Part shown: in pieces, positions 53,100 to 64,000 of the stretch | How the letters are laid out: each line of letters opens with the position of its first letter | Position numbering within the stretch: the stretch's first letter is position 1 | Assembly (NCBI GenBank): GCA_023362775.1 | Contig: JALMGJ010000012.1 | Span: forward strand, 27,063,001 to 27,127,000 | Reading direction: 5' to 3' | DNA length: 64,000 bases | From: Charina bottae | Lineage: Eukaryota > Chordata > Lepidosauria > Squamata > Charinaidae | Position numbers and translations under genes: made by a program | The notes under the pieces: generated by a model | The model's input: the letters and a program-made list of their open reading frames with translations, nothing else | What the model was told of the DNA's origin: nothing | Databases searched by the model: none

Positions 53100-53240
53100 T
53101 CTGGGCAGGTGTCCCCCCCACCCCCCGCCTTAAATAAAGTACATGACTGTAACCATTTTGATTTTGCAGGAATGTCTCTTGGTGGCCCATGTGGGGCCCA
53201 AAGGAATTGCTACTGGTTATATGCTTTATTTTGCAGCATA

Positions 53241-53632
53241 GGTAGACCTACAACCACAATTGGGACTGGAACTTCCATCACTAAGTGAGGCAGTCGTTAA
53301 GTGAGTCACGCCCGGTTTTATGAGCTTTTTGCCGCAGTCTTTAAGTGAATCACCACGGTCGTTAAGCAAATCATGTGGTCATTAAGCAAATCCGGCTTTC
53401 CCCATTGACTTTGCTTGTCGGAAGCTGGCTGGGAAGGTCACAAATGGCGAACACTTGACCCCAGGACCCCAATTATCATAAATACATGCCAGTTGCCAAG
53501 CACCTGAATTTGGATCACGTGACTGCAGGGATGCTGCAAAAGTCGTAAGTGCGAGGACCGGTCATAAGTCATTTTTTTTCAGCGCCATCATAACAGTCGC
53601 TAAACAAATGGTCGTAAGTCAAGGAGTACCTG
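53241..53632. mobile_element. TA-flanked MITE (mariner-like), decayed ends
   Basis: Left GGTAGACCTACAACCACAAT and right CAAGGAGTACCTG then TA. Interior phrases (AAGCTGGCTGGGAAGGTCAC, CATAAGTC) match the copy at 9253. Confidence 0.65.
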
Positions 53633-53634
53633 TA

Positions 53635-55223
53635 TACCAGCTTCCTATTTATTTTTTAATTAATGGCTCCTTTTAAAGAAACTAAACTCGGGGTGGGGGG
53701 CCTGCCTAGCACCAATGAAGATGTCTTCAGTTACATTAATGTCAGTGGACCCCATTTTGCCTTGCCCTGCCATATGGGATCAAACCAAGGCAGTTTCCTT
53801 AGCTATTTCACATGTTCTCCAACCTGTTGATGCAATATAGGAATAATAATGCCAGTCTATCTTACTGCATTGTTGTAAGGAGTCAGTAAGATAATCCAGA
53901 AGAACCCCTTAAATATTCAGAAATGCTTCTGAAGGCTTCATCTTAAATTGCTCCATTTGTACAAGCAATGGACTAGCTCTCTGAACACTGCCTTTGTTCC
54001 ATTTCTTGCTCTGTGAAAGTCTTATTTAAGTCTCACTGTATGAAACTCTCACTTAATAAAAACCCACAGGGCTTCCCCCCCACTGCACCAAGGTGTAAGT
54101 TCTGTTGGCCTTGCAGCAGTCGATGAAGATGGCCGGAACCCACTCAGAGGTTGCTTCTGGCATTAACCCCCTGGAGCTGGTTCACCTCTTCCCATTCTGT
54201 CTTCTTGCAGTATCTCATCCCTTCGCCTCGTGTTTCGTGCCTGAGCAAAAATCAGCATTTTCTTTCCTCACGGAGAGCCAGAACCCCATTTCAGCTGTGA
54301 ATTTACCACCAAATGGCCTCACGCTTTAAAGCTGGTGATCTTACACTGGGCTGGAAGTAGAATTTATTCTAGGAAATGCAAACCTTCCCAAAAAAAAAAA
54401 TTATCGTTTTCAAGGATGGAAGTTCTACAGTTGAGAGGTCAGGCTTTTGAGTTCTTTTGCACATCTTGTTGAACAAGCAGGGTTCTTCGGGAGTTCATGC
54501 TTGGCAAAAATGCTGCATTGTTCAGCCTTCCATCAAGGCATACCCTCATCTTCTGTTTGGGCTAATCCCCCTAGCTCAGCACTTGAAATTGCTACACAAT
54601 CTGTTGCGTAGACACATTTCAAAATGCTTCCCTTTGAAATTTGGCTTCCCCCCCTTCCCCCCCCCTTTCTTGAACTTCATGTTCATCTGGCCCCGCACAA
54701 TAAAACAGTTATGCAAAATTGCTTGATTTGAAGAGTTTATGGGGGATTCCAGGGTTTTGCAATAATGTTTTTTTGCAAGAAAGTGTATTCTTTTGTGGCA
54801 AGCGATGTTTTATTATTGCTGATATAATAAAAATCTGCAATTGCTTCATTTACTTCATTTTTGTTATGGCGTAGACCAGGACCAATCTCAGTTACTGCTC
54901 GAAGCTTAGCAGATATTTTGGAGAACCTTCTTTGCAGTAAAATGTTGCACTGGGATGATTAGCCACAGCTCAATGTATACCAGTCTTAATCACACATTCA
55001 AACTACACTTCCTTCTGGGATTAGTTAATCCAGATTTATCTAGCTTCTTTTCTTGTAGTTGCTTTGATGCTATTTTGCCTAGAATTCTCATTCTTAATTT
55101 TTTTATAGAAGGGCCAGAGAATAACATGCTGCCATAGAGTCTTTTTTGGTTGTTCAACTTTTTTAGACTTCAGAATTCAACTGCAACCCCAGCATGTCCT
55201 ATGTAAACTAGCATACTGTAATA
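53635..55223. other. Unassigned, no gene recognised
   Basis: About 1.6 kb, AT-rich in part, with a C run near 54650-54665. Nothing recognised. Confidence 0.4.
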
Positions 55224-55231
55224 CTATAGTG

Positions 55232-55366
55232 TAGTGTTTCTCAGCCTTGGCAACTTTAGGATGTGTGGACTTCAACTTCCAGAATTCTCCAGCCAGCATA
55301 GGTGGCTGGAGAATTCTGGGAGTTGAAGTCCACACATCTTAAAGTTCCCAAGATTGAGAAACACTG
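55232..55366. mobile_element. Palindromic hAT MITE with 8-bp TSD
   Basis: 135-bp palindrome from TAGTGTTTCTCAGCCTTGG (terminal C to T change) to GATTGAGAAACACTG, with a perfect duplication CTATAGTG (55224-55231 and 55367-55374). Confidence 0.9.
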
Positions 55367-55374
55367 CTATAGTG

Positions 55375-57180
55375 GGTTTAAGGAGATGCTGCATCTTTAA
55401 TTAGAAGCTTCCTTCTAGGATCACGTGCCTCTGTAGTGTCTTCCTAGTTATGGAGGCTGGTTTGGTCTATGAGAATCGTCTCTAAGTTAGTTTTCCACTT
55501 TAATTACTGTTTATCTAACATTAACTGTCTTTCTTTGCTTTTTAATTGTGAGGTAGCACTAAAAAGAACATGATTCAAAGGAAGACAGTAGTTAATGTCC
55601 CTGCCCCGCCTGGAAAGGATTGAAGTGATTAATTGGGCTATTCTGGAGCAAGTTTTCAGTAATACTGGAGCCATGCTGAATACAAAGCAGTTAGCAGGAG
55701 ACATTAGAAAGGAGGGAAAAATTAATTAAAATTGCAGGAGAGCATTGTTGAGTGGGACCTATTTTTTATTATGACCAAAAGATTTTGGAAATGGGTATTG
55801 ATGGTACAGGAGGTAATATATATCTTAAGTGCTATTTGGAACACCATTTTAATTTCACTTGTGGAAAAGTAGTGCCTTCACAACATTAAATTGGAAGCTA
55901 ATAATTATTTGTGAATGGGCCCTAAATAACAGTGGTAATGTTTTCGCTCTAGAATCCTATTCATTATTAAAAATTCTAAGTTGCTTTCAGTTTGCACATC
56001 AAATCCAATCTTTTAGAATTTTAATCCATATATAATATCCAATTTAATAGATATAGATAACTAATTTATGTGAGTATAAAAAGCAATTAAAATATAATAA
56101 GGCTATAATAACTACATGGCATATGATTTTAGATTAACACTCTTAGGATCCCATTAAATCAGTAGAAATTATCTCAATCCTTTAACACTGTATTACAATT
56201 TTAGTCTATTTATTAGTTACTGAATTACTACTTTAAGATCCGTGAACTAAACATTTATATAAGGAATTAAATAAACACCACTTCTGTTCATCTGAATTTT
56301 GAACTTGTTTGTTGTTTTGTTTTCTGTTGACTTCACATAGGAACATTGGCTTTATCTACTCATAAAGATCAATAATTTTAGATGACATTTTGACAAGTGC
56401 AGCTGGCAGTCACATACAGATTTCCAAGCAGAAAAGAGCCCCCACAATTTCAGTGCAGAATTCACTATGATACTTAGATGAAAATCCCAGTTGCAAAGTT
56501 TTTGCATTTTTTTATACCTATGAGTTGCATATGGGGAAAAAATAAAGAGGTTTGGAAATGACATAATCAGAAAACCTAAAGTAGGCTTTTAGGAGGGTTG
56601 GTGAAAAGGTTGAGCTAAAAGAAAGGCTGCAGCATCCAATTGGCAGCATCAAAAACTGCCCTTCTTTTAAGGTTTCAGAAAGTTCTAAAAGAGGCCGGGT
56701 GTTCAGCCCATTTTATTTATTCATTTAAAATGCTGTCTAGGCTACCTTTAAGAGTAGAAACAATCCCAAGCCAATTTAGAAAACTAAAATTAGATAGAGT
56801 AGATAAACAGAATAAAACTCATGTTAAAATCAGAAATACAACCCCCCCAGTGAATAAAGCCCCCCTCCATAATTCCATAAATCTAGGACCATTGTAGAAA
56901 AGGACACCATGTTCCAAAAACCACAGCATTCGTTCTCTTTTCTCCCTGAAGGGGCAAACCGGTGCCTAGGCCATACTCAGGGCTGACGCTGTGGGTGTGG
57001 ACCCAAGTGAAAATCCATGGCAATAAATAAATCCATTCATAAATAAACTCTCTGTGTTGGGAAGAAGACCTAGCAATGACTTTAAAACAAGGCCACTGGA
57101 TTGTGTGTGAGAGAGTTTTAGAGAAGTGTAAAATGTGTTGGGAATTTTGTAGGAGGAAGTTGCTGTGTTATGGAGCATTT
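55375..57180. other. Unassigned AT-rich block
   Basis: AT-rich, especially 55900-56300. No repeat family or exon recognised. Confidence 0.4.
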
Positions 57181-57223
57181 CTCTGAGTGGGTGATTCTCT
57201 CTCTCTCTCTCTCCAGTGTATCT

Positions 57224-57224
57224 G

Positions 57225-57280
<56 letters not shown>

Positions 57281-57284
57281 ATCC

Positions 57285-57349
<65 letters not shown>
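57224..57349. repeat. (TATC)n tetranucleotide microsatellite
   Basis: About 31 TATC/ATCT units with one CATC interruption near 57281. Preceded by a (TC)n run at 57196-57212. Confidence 0.97.
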
Positions 57350-57429
57350 GTTCTTCAGTGCTAGTGATCTTCTCTGGAAGGTGCCACCTATCAACTTTGA
57401 GGTTCAATTTACCAAAATACCTCTAGAGT

Positions 57430-59949
57430 GAGGCATATTGTGATGCAGGGAAAAAACTGGCAGCCCCCATATTTAATGGCATTCTGGGGGCATTCCCCCC
57501 CCAGAATGCCCCTTGCTGTGTTCACAACATAGCCTTATTCTGGAGGCATTTGGACGGACTAAATGTGGCAGACAGCAAAAATGAGGAGATGGGATGAGAG
57601 GAAGCAAGTTGCATCTACTCTCCAGATGCCGTCGTGCCTCTCCCTTAACCAGCAATGAATACAGCAGTGACTTGGAGCGAGAACATTTTCTCAGTGCTAA
57701 TCAAAACCCAGATTTGTTTCTTCATGGGCCACTAAGCTTAGATCAGTGTTCTTGAACCTGGGCACCATCTGGATGCAAGATCCTCAACTCTCAGAACTGT
57801 AAGAAAGGCCATGGTTGCTGGGGGATTCTGGGAATTGAGGATGCCCAGGTTGAAGGAAGTTGAATTGGTCATTGAGCCTAGATTGGGTTAATCTGTGGGT
57901 TCAGCTCTTGAGGCAAAGGACTGACTCTTGAGGTCAGTTCCAGCTGCATATGCAAATTAGCTGATCACCCGTGAAGGTAAATGGCCTCATCTTCCATTAA
58001 CATGGAGAGACGCACATTTCTGCATTGGAGAAGGAGCGTGAATCCACTGAACTGTGAACTGTCTAACCGAGGAAGCTTTTGGAGATGCTAACCTGGTGCT
58101 TGCTTTTGAGATATTCTGAGGAAACTATTAAGCTCCTGTCTCACATACTGTACATCTTTTAATGTCACCGCGTAATTTGGCATGATAATAGCATAGGATA
58201 CTAAACCATTGTAGGCTGGTCAAACTGACCTTGGGCTATAGCCCAAACATGTCAAGCAGACTGAAACCATTAATGTACAGCTCTGTGGGTGTAATTATAG
58301 GGGGAAAGTATCCCCTCCCAGATTTCAGAGTGGGTGTGGGGGTATAATTAGTTTCCTCCCCCTCCCACATCTTTTTAGCCCACAATCCTGGTAAATGCAA
58401 GTGCTTTAAAATCTAGAAACGAAGTGAAAGGGCCAGAAAAGCAAAGAGGTTCACCAGTCCTCCATATTCACTGACTTAAAAAAAGTGTATCTGTGGTTGC
58501 AGAACAATAAGTGTGTCTCTTTTGTGCCAATGATGGTCCAGAATTATTGCTGCACAGATACCTTCTCCTACACTTTTTTTCTATCAGTTCGGCTGGAGAA
58601 TCTGCTTTAAGAGAGTCTCCCAAGGGGAAAAAACAAGAATTTGATGCAATTCTCCCAGGTGGAATTTGGCGTTCTTGCTTCTATGTCCTAATAACGTGGC
58701 CCCAACCATCTGCAGCTTCCCCAGTTTCTTCTGTTTCCATTTTGAGGTGTTTATTGTACAAGCATGTTCACACACATCCCTTGGCCGCATCATCCCTAGG
58801 TTAGAGTGAGAAAAGCAAACTCTACCTAGGATAATGCCACTTTCGGTCGTGATTGTCCACCCAATTTCTCTGCCCACAAATGCGATGGGCAATTTGGAAA
58901 CACCTTTGGAGCTCCACAATAAAGCTCTTCAGCGCTTCGTAAGAGGGGTGGACTCCAATGCCTCACACAGAAGGGAGTGTCTGGCCAATCTTGGGCTCGA
59001 AAAAGTTAAGCAGCGACTAACCCTGGATGGCACATCTCCAGGAATCCGAGGGTGATAGGCTAGACTGGAAAGTTGATGCAGGAAGAGCAAAGAACATTTG
59101 TATTGTTGCTATGAAAATGACATGAACACATCCATGAGGTTCTCAGGAGACAGGCTCAATTAAAGGAAGACTTTTCCTTCCTTGCAGCTCAGAGGAAGGC
59201 AATCCTTGGTTGCAAGGGGGTCCCACTTTTCTCTGACTCTTTTGAAGGCAGCTGAGGGCCGCAGTAAGCAAGTTATGACAGGCAAAGTTGCATCTCTGGA
59301 GGTGGGTAGAGGTTTTTGGGAATTGGGGGTGCTGGGGACCTTTCCCACCCCCCATTTTTCTTTCCACCCCATCAAAATGTTGAAGGAAATGGTCTGAAGA
59401 GAGTTGGGACTCTTTGTCGGTAGCCAAAGTCTCCTAAACTAAATAGAATGGGTCCAAATTTGATGGGGTGGGAAAACCCTGCCAGTGAGTTTGAAAATGG
59501 GTCAGAACCAGGTTGCAGAGGAAAAAAAAACCCTGGAAAATTTCCCTATAGTGTATATCTCTGGGAGAGTCCACCAATCAGCAGCTCTGAACGTTGCTGA
59601 GTGCTCCATTCTAACCCCCCTCTGTCCTACCCCACCAGTCACAGGACTCACCCTGTGGAGCACATGGAACCCACCTGTGCTTCCCGGGGCACACGTATGC
59701 ACAAGCATGCAGACCCCGATGCAACACTAGCAGAGCAGACACCCAAACAGATGCAACACCTCACGCAGAAGAAAATACAGACAACAACTACAGTCGCTGT
59801 TGGAAAAGGAGTTGGAACAGAAGGAATTCCCCAAGCTATGCACCTAGTTATGCTCTCCAACCCAACATAATGTTGGAAAGAAATGATGTAAAGGGGCTAG
59901 GAACCCTGTTTCAACAGCACAGCTTTTTGCAAACAGAACAGAACGGGAC
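57430..59949. other. Mostly unassigned; old inverted MITE near 57745-57855
   Basis: 57745-57855 has inverted phrases GAACCTGGGCACCATCTGG and GGATGCCCAGGTTGAAGG, probably an old palindromic MITE. No gene recognised elsewhere in the block. Confidence 0.4.
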
Positions 59950-60333
59950 CAAACTTGATGTTGGGGGAGAAGCCGGCAAAAGAAAGACTGAGGTTAAAAA
60001 ATGGGCTGTATCTGGCTAGGGGTTGCAGAGAAGGACTCCAGGAAATAAAGCCAGACTGCTCACTTGAGGGAACGATATTAAAGGCAAAACTGAAGTACTT
60101 TGGCCACCTAATGAGAAGACAGGATATCCTGGAGAAGATGCTGATGCTGGGGAAAGTGGAAGGCAAAAGGAAGAGGGGCCGACCAAGGGCAAGATGGATG
60201 GATGATATTCTGGAGGTGACGGACTCGACCGTGGGGTTGCTGGGGGTGGCGACGGCCGACAGGAAGCTCTGGTGTGGGCTGGTCCATGAAGTCACGAAGA
60301 GTCAGAAGCGAATGAACGAATAAAAAACAACAA
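59950..60333 (+). mobile_element. RTE-type LINE 3' end (second subfamily)
   Basis: An open frame encodes IKPDCSLEGTILKAKLKYFG, HLMRRQDILEKMLMLGKVEG, RPRARWMDDILEV and HEVTKSQKRMNE, then TAA and an A-rich tail. It has the same architecture as the Bov-B C-terminus but clearly diverged sequence (for example WMDDILEVTDSTVG replaces WLDSITDAMNMNLS), so it is a separate RTE lineage. 5'-truncated. Confidence 0.8.
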
Positions 60334-60339
60334 AGCTCC

Positions 60340-60890
60340 ATTCTAAGTCCAGTCCCCTCTTCTCCTGGTTGCTGTTAAGAATTCCAGAAGCCTTGCTCGA
60401 TATGTGTTTCCTGATTTTTTTAAATGCATATCTTAAAAATTGGGGGTGAGGGTGTTCAGGTTGTCAGCCTCCAAAAGAAGGATGGGGAAACTCCAATTTC
60501 AATGGCATAATTTCAGGAACCTTGGGGCGGGGGGAAAAAAAAATTGGTTTAGAAGCCATGTGTTTCCGTACACCTTCTCCAAATGAATACCAATGAGTGG
60601 TAGGATACTTTTGTTTGGAGCAAACTCCTTCGGGATTTGCTTCTAGGGAATTCTAGGGCAGCTTTCCTGAACCTGGACACCCACTAGATAGCTCCCAGAA
60701 TTCTCAGCTATGGCCGTGATGCCTAAGGAATGCTGGGAGTTGAAGTCCACATATCTTTAGAGGGAAGAAAGGCATTCTAAGGTTTCTTGGAAGTCTGTTG
60801 GGGTTCCTCAGTAAGACCAATAGTGCACAAAGGTTTTCCTGAAAAACATTTGGCTCAGTAGCATCATTGCTCTCCTTTTGCTATTTATTT
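60340..60890. other. Unassigned; decayed hAT MITE near 60655-60765
   Basis: CTGAACCTGGACACCCAC and GGGAGTTGAAGTCCACATAT suggest an old MITE copy. No gene. Confidence 0.4.
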
Positions 60891-60895
60891 ATTTG

Positions 60896-61262
60896 TTTGT
60901 TTGTTTGTTTATTTATTTATTTATTTTTATCCCACCATTATTATTATTTTTATAAATAACTCAAGGTGGCGAACATACCTAATACTCCTTCCTCCTCCTA
61001 TTTTCCCCACAACAACCCTGTGAGGAGAGTTGGGCTGAGAGAGAGTGACTGGCCCAAGGTCACCCAGCCGGCTTTCAGGCCTAAGGTGGGACTAGAACTC
61101 TCAGTCTCCTGGTTTGCCATTGGCTCCTTCCTAGGGCTGAGAGACAGGGAGTGGCCCAAGGTCACCCAGCCGGCTTTCATGCCTAAGGCGGGACTAGAAC
61201 TCTCAGTCTCCTGGTTTCTAGCCCATTGCCTTAACCACTAGACCTAACTGGCTCCCAGTATA
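60896..61262 (-). mobile_element. CORE-SINE/MIR-like element with two 102-bp units
   Basis: Tail (TTTA)n(TTTG)n at 60890-60935, then CTCAAGGTGGCGAACATACC, two core/head units with the shared junction at 61131, and the head CTTAACCACTAGACCTAACT. Flanking TTGCTATT at 60888-60895 and 61263-61270 is a likely target duplication. Confidence 0.8.
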
Positions 61263-62230
61263 TTGCTATTGTCTTGATTATGCAACAGCACTGGTACAGG
61301 TTGATTTAGCAATACAACACTGTCCCAGAATCCTCTGCAGTAGATGCTGAGACCTTTGTAGAGACTTCCAAGGCTTATCCAGGTCAGTGAAAGATCTAGC
61401 AACTACATTGGGTTAGTTTTAAGCTCAGGATTTGTGTGTGTGGCATAATGTATTATGAGCCAATCCATTTGGTTAATTTATGAGCCAGTGAATTGTGTGA
61501 ACCCAGAAATATTTGACCTAGATATAAAAAGGTCTCTAAACCTCTGGATGAGAATATTTTTAGTACCAGGCTTTTACTGAAATTATATGTAGGGAGAGTT
61601 CTGCAGTGTGGCATGTTCTCCTGCTTACAAATTTGCCACACAAATACATGTTGCTGATCTTGATGAAACACCCACACAGCAAACCAGAGGTGGAGGTAGA
61701 GCATCCAGAGGACCTTTTAAAGAGTGACCTGCTTCAGCAAAGTCTTGCAGAACCGTCTGCTTCCCAAGGCAGATTCCTTCTCCCTGGTTGCAGCTCTTTC
61801 AGGAAATGAAAGTCTTAAAGATACAGTCTTCTAATTCAGGCCTTGCATAATGGTGGAAACATATGAGAATTAAATAAGGGGTTGGAGGGATTTCTGGAAG
61901 AGTTAAGAGGGAGGGGAGACAATAGGGTTATTAATATCTGTTCTGGATCCGCACAACCTCCCACAATGAGGGCATAGGTTTCCGGGTGGGAGACGGTCAT
62001 GATGAGGGTTTGCCTGACGTGCCTTCCTTTTAGCTCTTTTTTCCCTTTCGCTCTGTACTTGTGCTTCTTCAAAGGCCATAGCGCCTTTAATAAAGGCTGG
62101 CCTTTACAGCCACTTACGGGTCCACTGTTAACATTTTACCCTTGGAAGACAATCTTACTCAGCTACGAGTGATCGCCAATGAAATAATATCTGTTGAAGA
62201 GAAGGTTGGAAGTCATTATATTTCATAACT
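61263..62230. other. Unassigned; decayed dispersed repeat near 61400-61505
   Basis: GAATTGTGTGAACCCAG near 61490 marks the dispersed decayed family. No gene recognised. Confidence 0.35.
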
Positions 62231-62232
62231 TT

Positions 62233-62480
62233 AGTTTCCTCCCTCCCTCCCTCCCTTTCTTTCTCCTTCCTTCCTTTCTTTCTCCTTCCTTCGCCTTCCT
62301 TCCTTCCTTCCTTCCTTCCTTCCTTCCTTCCTTCCTTCCTTCCTTCCTTCCTTCCTTCCTTCCTTTCTCCTTCCTTCCTTCCTTCCTTCCTTCCTTCCTT
62401 CCTTCCTTCCTTCCTTCCTTCCTTCCTTCCTTCCTTCCTTCCTTCCTCCTTCCTTCCTTCCTTCCTTCCTTCCTTCCTAT
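62233..62480. repeat. (CCTT)n microsatellite, about 245 bp
   Basis: Nearly pure TTCC repeats with a few CTTTCTCC interruptions. Long frames on both strands are artefacts. Confidence 0.97.
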
Positions 62481-62794
62481 CTTTTTCTTTAGACTTGCTT
62501 TTTACTTTGTGTAAAATCCTCAATAAATATAAATAAATAAATAGGCTTGCATTCCTCCTCCTTTCAAACAGATTCTGCCAGCACAATAAATGTGAGTTGT
62601 TGCCAGGTGCTTGATAGGTCCTTGATTGGCTGGAGATACTGAAGGTGCAGTCTCAGATACATCCCACTGTATGAATTCCTGGGCTGGGGGTCCTTCATCT
62701 GTCAAGCTCAAGCATCATGCCAGATCTCATCAAGGTGGTTTCCAGAACCTTTGTCTCAGCTGCTGCTGATTGATGGATTTGGCTGAGCCTGACT

Positions 62795-64000
62795 CAGTTT
62801 GATCCTGGGCCGGGTATTCTTGGACATTTCCATTAATGACTTGGATGAAGCGATGGAACAAATGTTCATCACATTTGCAGGTAACACAACACTAGGTGGA
62901 ATGCTCTAGGAGGCAGAAAACAAATTCAAGATTATCTGGATAGGATAGAGAAATGGGCTGAAAATAAGAGAATGAAATTAACAGAAACTAATGCAAAGTT
63001 CTTCACTTAAGAAAAAAATGTATAAGATGTTCATGTATAGAATAAAGGTAAAGGTTCCCCCCGCACATTTGTGCAGTCGTGTCCGACTCTAGGGGCCGGT
63101 GCTCATCTCCGTTTCTTAGCCGAAGAGCCAGCGCTGTCCGAAGACGCTTCTGCGGTCATGTGGCCGCATGACGCGCACGGAATGCTGTTACCTACCCACT
63201 GAAGTGGTACCTATTTATCTACTTGCATTTGCGTGCTTTCCAATTGCTAGGTTGGCAAGAGCTGCAGCTAGTGCAGGAGCTCACTCCGTCACGCAGGGCT
63301 AGGGATTCGAACCTCCGAACTTGCGATCTTCTGATCGACAAGCCTGGCGTCTTACCCGCTGAGCCACCACGCCAATCATGTATAGAATGGAGGATACCAA
63401 ATTGTAGTTGATCACACGCTTGAATATGAGTGAGGTACGACCCAGTTGCTAAAAAGACAATTGCAATTTTAAGTATAAAACCTTGATATATTGGATATTG
63501 GGTAAAATTGACAAAATTTGCATTGGGACTTCATCTCTGAAATAATGGGAAGTCCATTGTTTCTGACGTCTTTCTCAACAATTGACAAATTAACATAAAT
63601 TGCTTCATTGCTGTAATGATGTAATTGATGACTTTATGCCATTTATGTCATGTTACGTCACTCGCAAATAACATAAACATTTACAGATCACCTTTCTTCC
63701 CCCAAATGGTCCATTAAATCTAAATTTTACTGAATTTTTAAATTAGTATAATTTCCAAATCATGGGCAGTAATAATTCCATCCGATTTTAGGTAGATCAT
63801 ATAGGGTCAATTGAGAATAAAGTGAACTATTACTGTGTCCACCTCTGGACATCAGATTTTAAGGTTTTAAGATTCAGGGAAGCTAGAAGCAGGTGCAGAG
63901 CATGGCAATGAAGTAGTAGAGGACAGGACTTAGTCTTAGGAGAAGAGGCAGATGGAATGGGATGTATGTAGACCTACGAAGAAGTGGAGGGAGACCACAA
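62795..64000 (+). mobile_element. CR1/L3-like LINE fragments, split by a SINE, runs off the window
   Basis: 62795-63030 encodes degraded FINDLDEAMEQMF and ENKFK-type RT-region blocks. 63800-64000 has TACTGTGTCCACCTCTGGAC followed by GAGCATGGCAATGAAG, typical of the next 3' segment. The SINE at 63044-63375 and unassigned AT-rich sequence separate them. Frames are broken. Confidence 0.5.
63044..63375 (-). mobile_element. Sauria-type SINE, full length, 13-bp TSD
   Basis: The minus-strand copy starts with a GGTGGCTCAGCGGGTAAGAC head and ends in ACCTTTACCTTT. The flanking duplication TCATGTATAGAAT (63031-63043 and 63376-63388) is perfect, so this is one of the youngest SINEs in the window. Confidence 0.9.

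Noticed and set aside
57170..57431. Frames of repeating Ile-Tyr-Leu-Ser
   Set aside because: Translation of the (TATC)n microsatellite.
62155..62586. Lys/Glu/Gly repeat frame
   Set aside because: Translation of the (CCTT)n microsatellite.

Overview
This window looks like non-coding nuclear DNA from a squamate reptile (lizard or snake). The evidence is the repeat content. There are several 3' ends of Bov-B (RTE) LINEs. There are tRNA-derived Sauria-type SINEs ending in CCTTTACCTTT that share a 3' motif with the Bov-B copies. There are also L2-like and CR1/L3-like LINE fragments and many short palindromic hAT elements with 8-bp target duplications. I found no exon of a host gene that I can name. 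The only long intact reading frame with a recognisable product is a Tc1/mariner transposase. No bacterial, viral or organellar gene layout is present.

Layout. 1-10 kb: an edge-truncated TA-flanked MITE, a Bov-B 3' end with an intact 153-codon frame, SINEs, a CORE-SINE carrying a 102-bp tandem array, and an L2 plus L3-like LINE block. 10-15 kb: a Penelope-like fragment with a hammerhead-like motif, then a 1.93-kb hAT element (11083-13016) with a perfect 8-bp duplication and a CpG-rich interior, then a related 250-bp hAT and another TA-flanked MITE. 15-30 kb: L2, a second Penelope-like copy, a duplicated polypyrimidine tract, Bov-B next to a SINE, an L1-like insertion, and a possible solo LTR. 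30-46 kb: a 5S-like SINE, paired hATs, more LINEs and SINEs, two further hATs with GC-box/CCAAT modules, and three copies of a hAT family with 56-bp internal repeats. 46-54 kb: an eight-unit 102-bp array, about 2.8 kb of unassigned sequence, the complete Tc1 element (50937-52539), and a 218-bp-arm palindrome. 54-64 kb: mostly unassigned sequence, an RTE fragment, a CORE-SINE, microsatellites and an L3-like LINE split by a SINE.

Most notable items: (1) a Tc1 element whose two 199-bp terminal repeats are identical but whose first catalytic Asp is Asn; (2) the 1.93-kb hAT carrying a CpG-island-like cargo with a candidate first exon and splice donor; (3) a hammerhead-ribozyme-like fold repeated in Penelope-like fragments, with covariation in stem II; (4) one GC-box/CCAAT module shared by hATs with three different terminal sequences; (5) a nearly perfect 492-bp palindrome centred on half of a hAT MITE. 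All family names come from reading the sequence and from known families; no database search was run.
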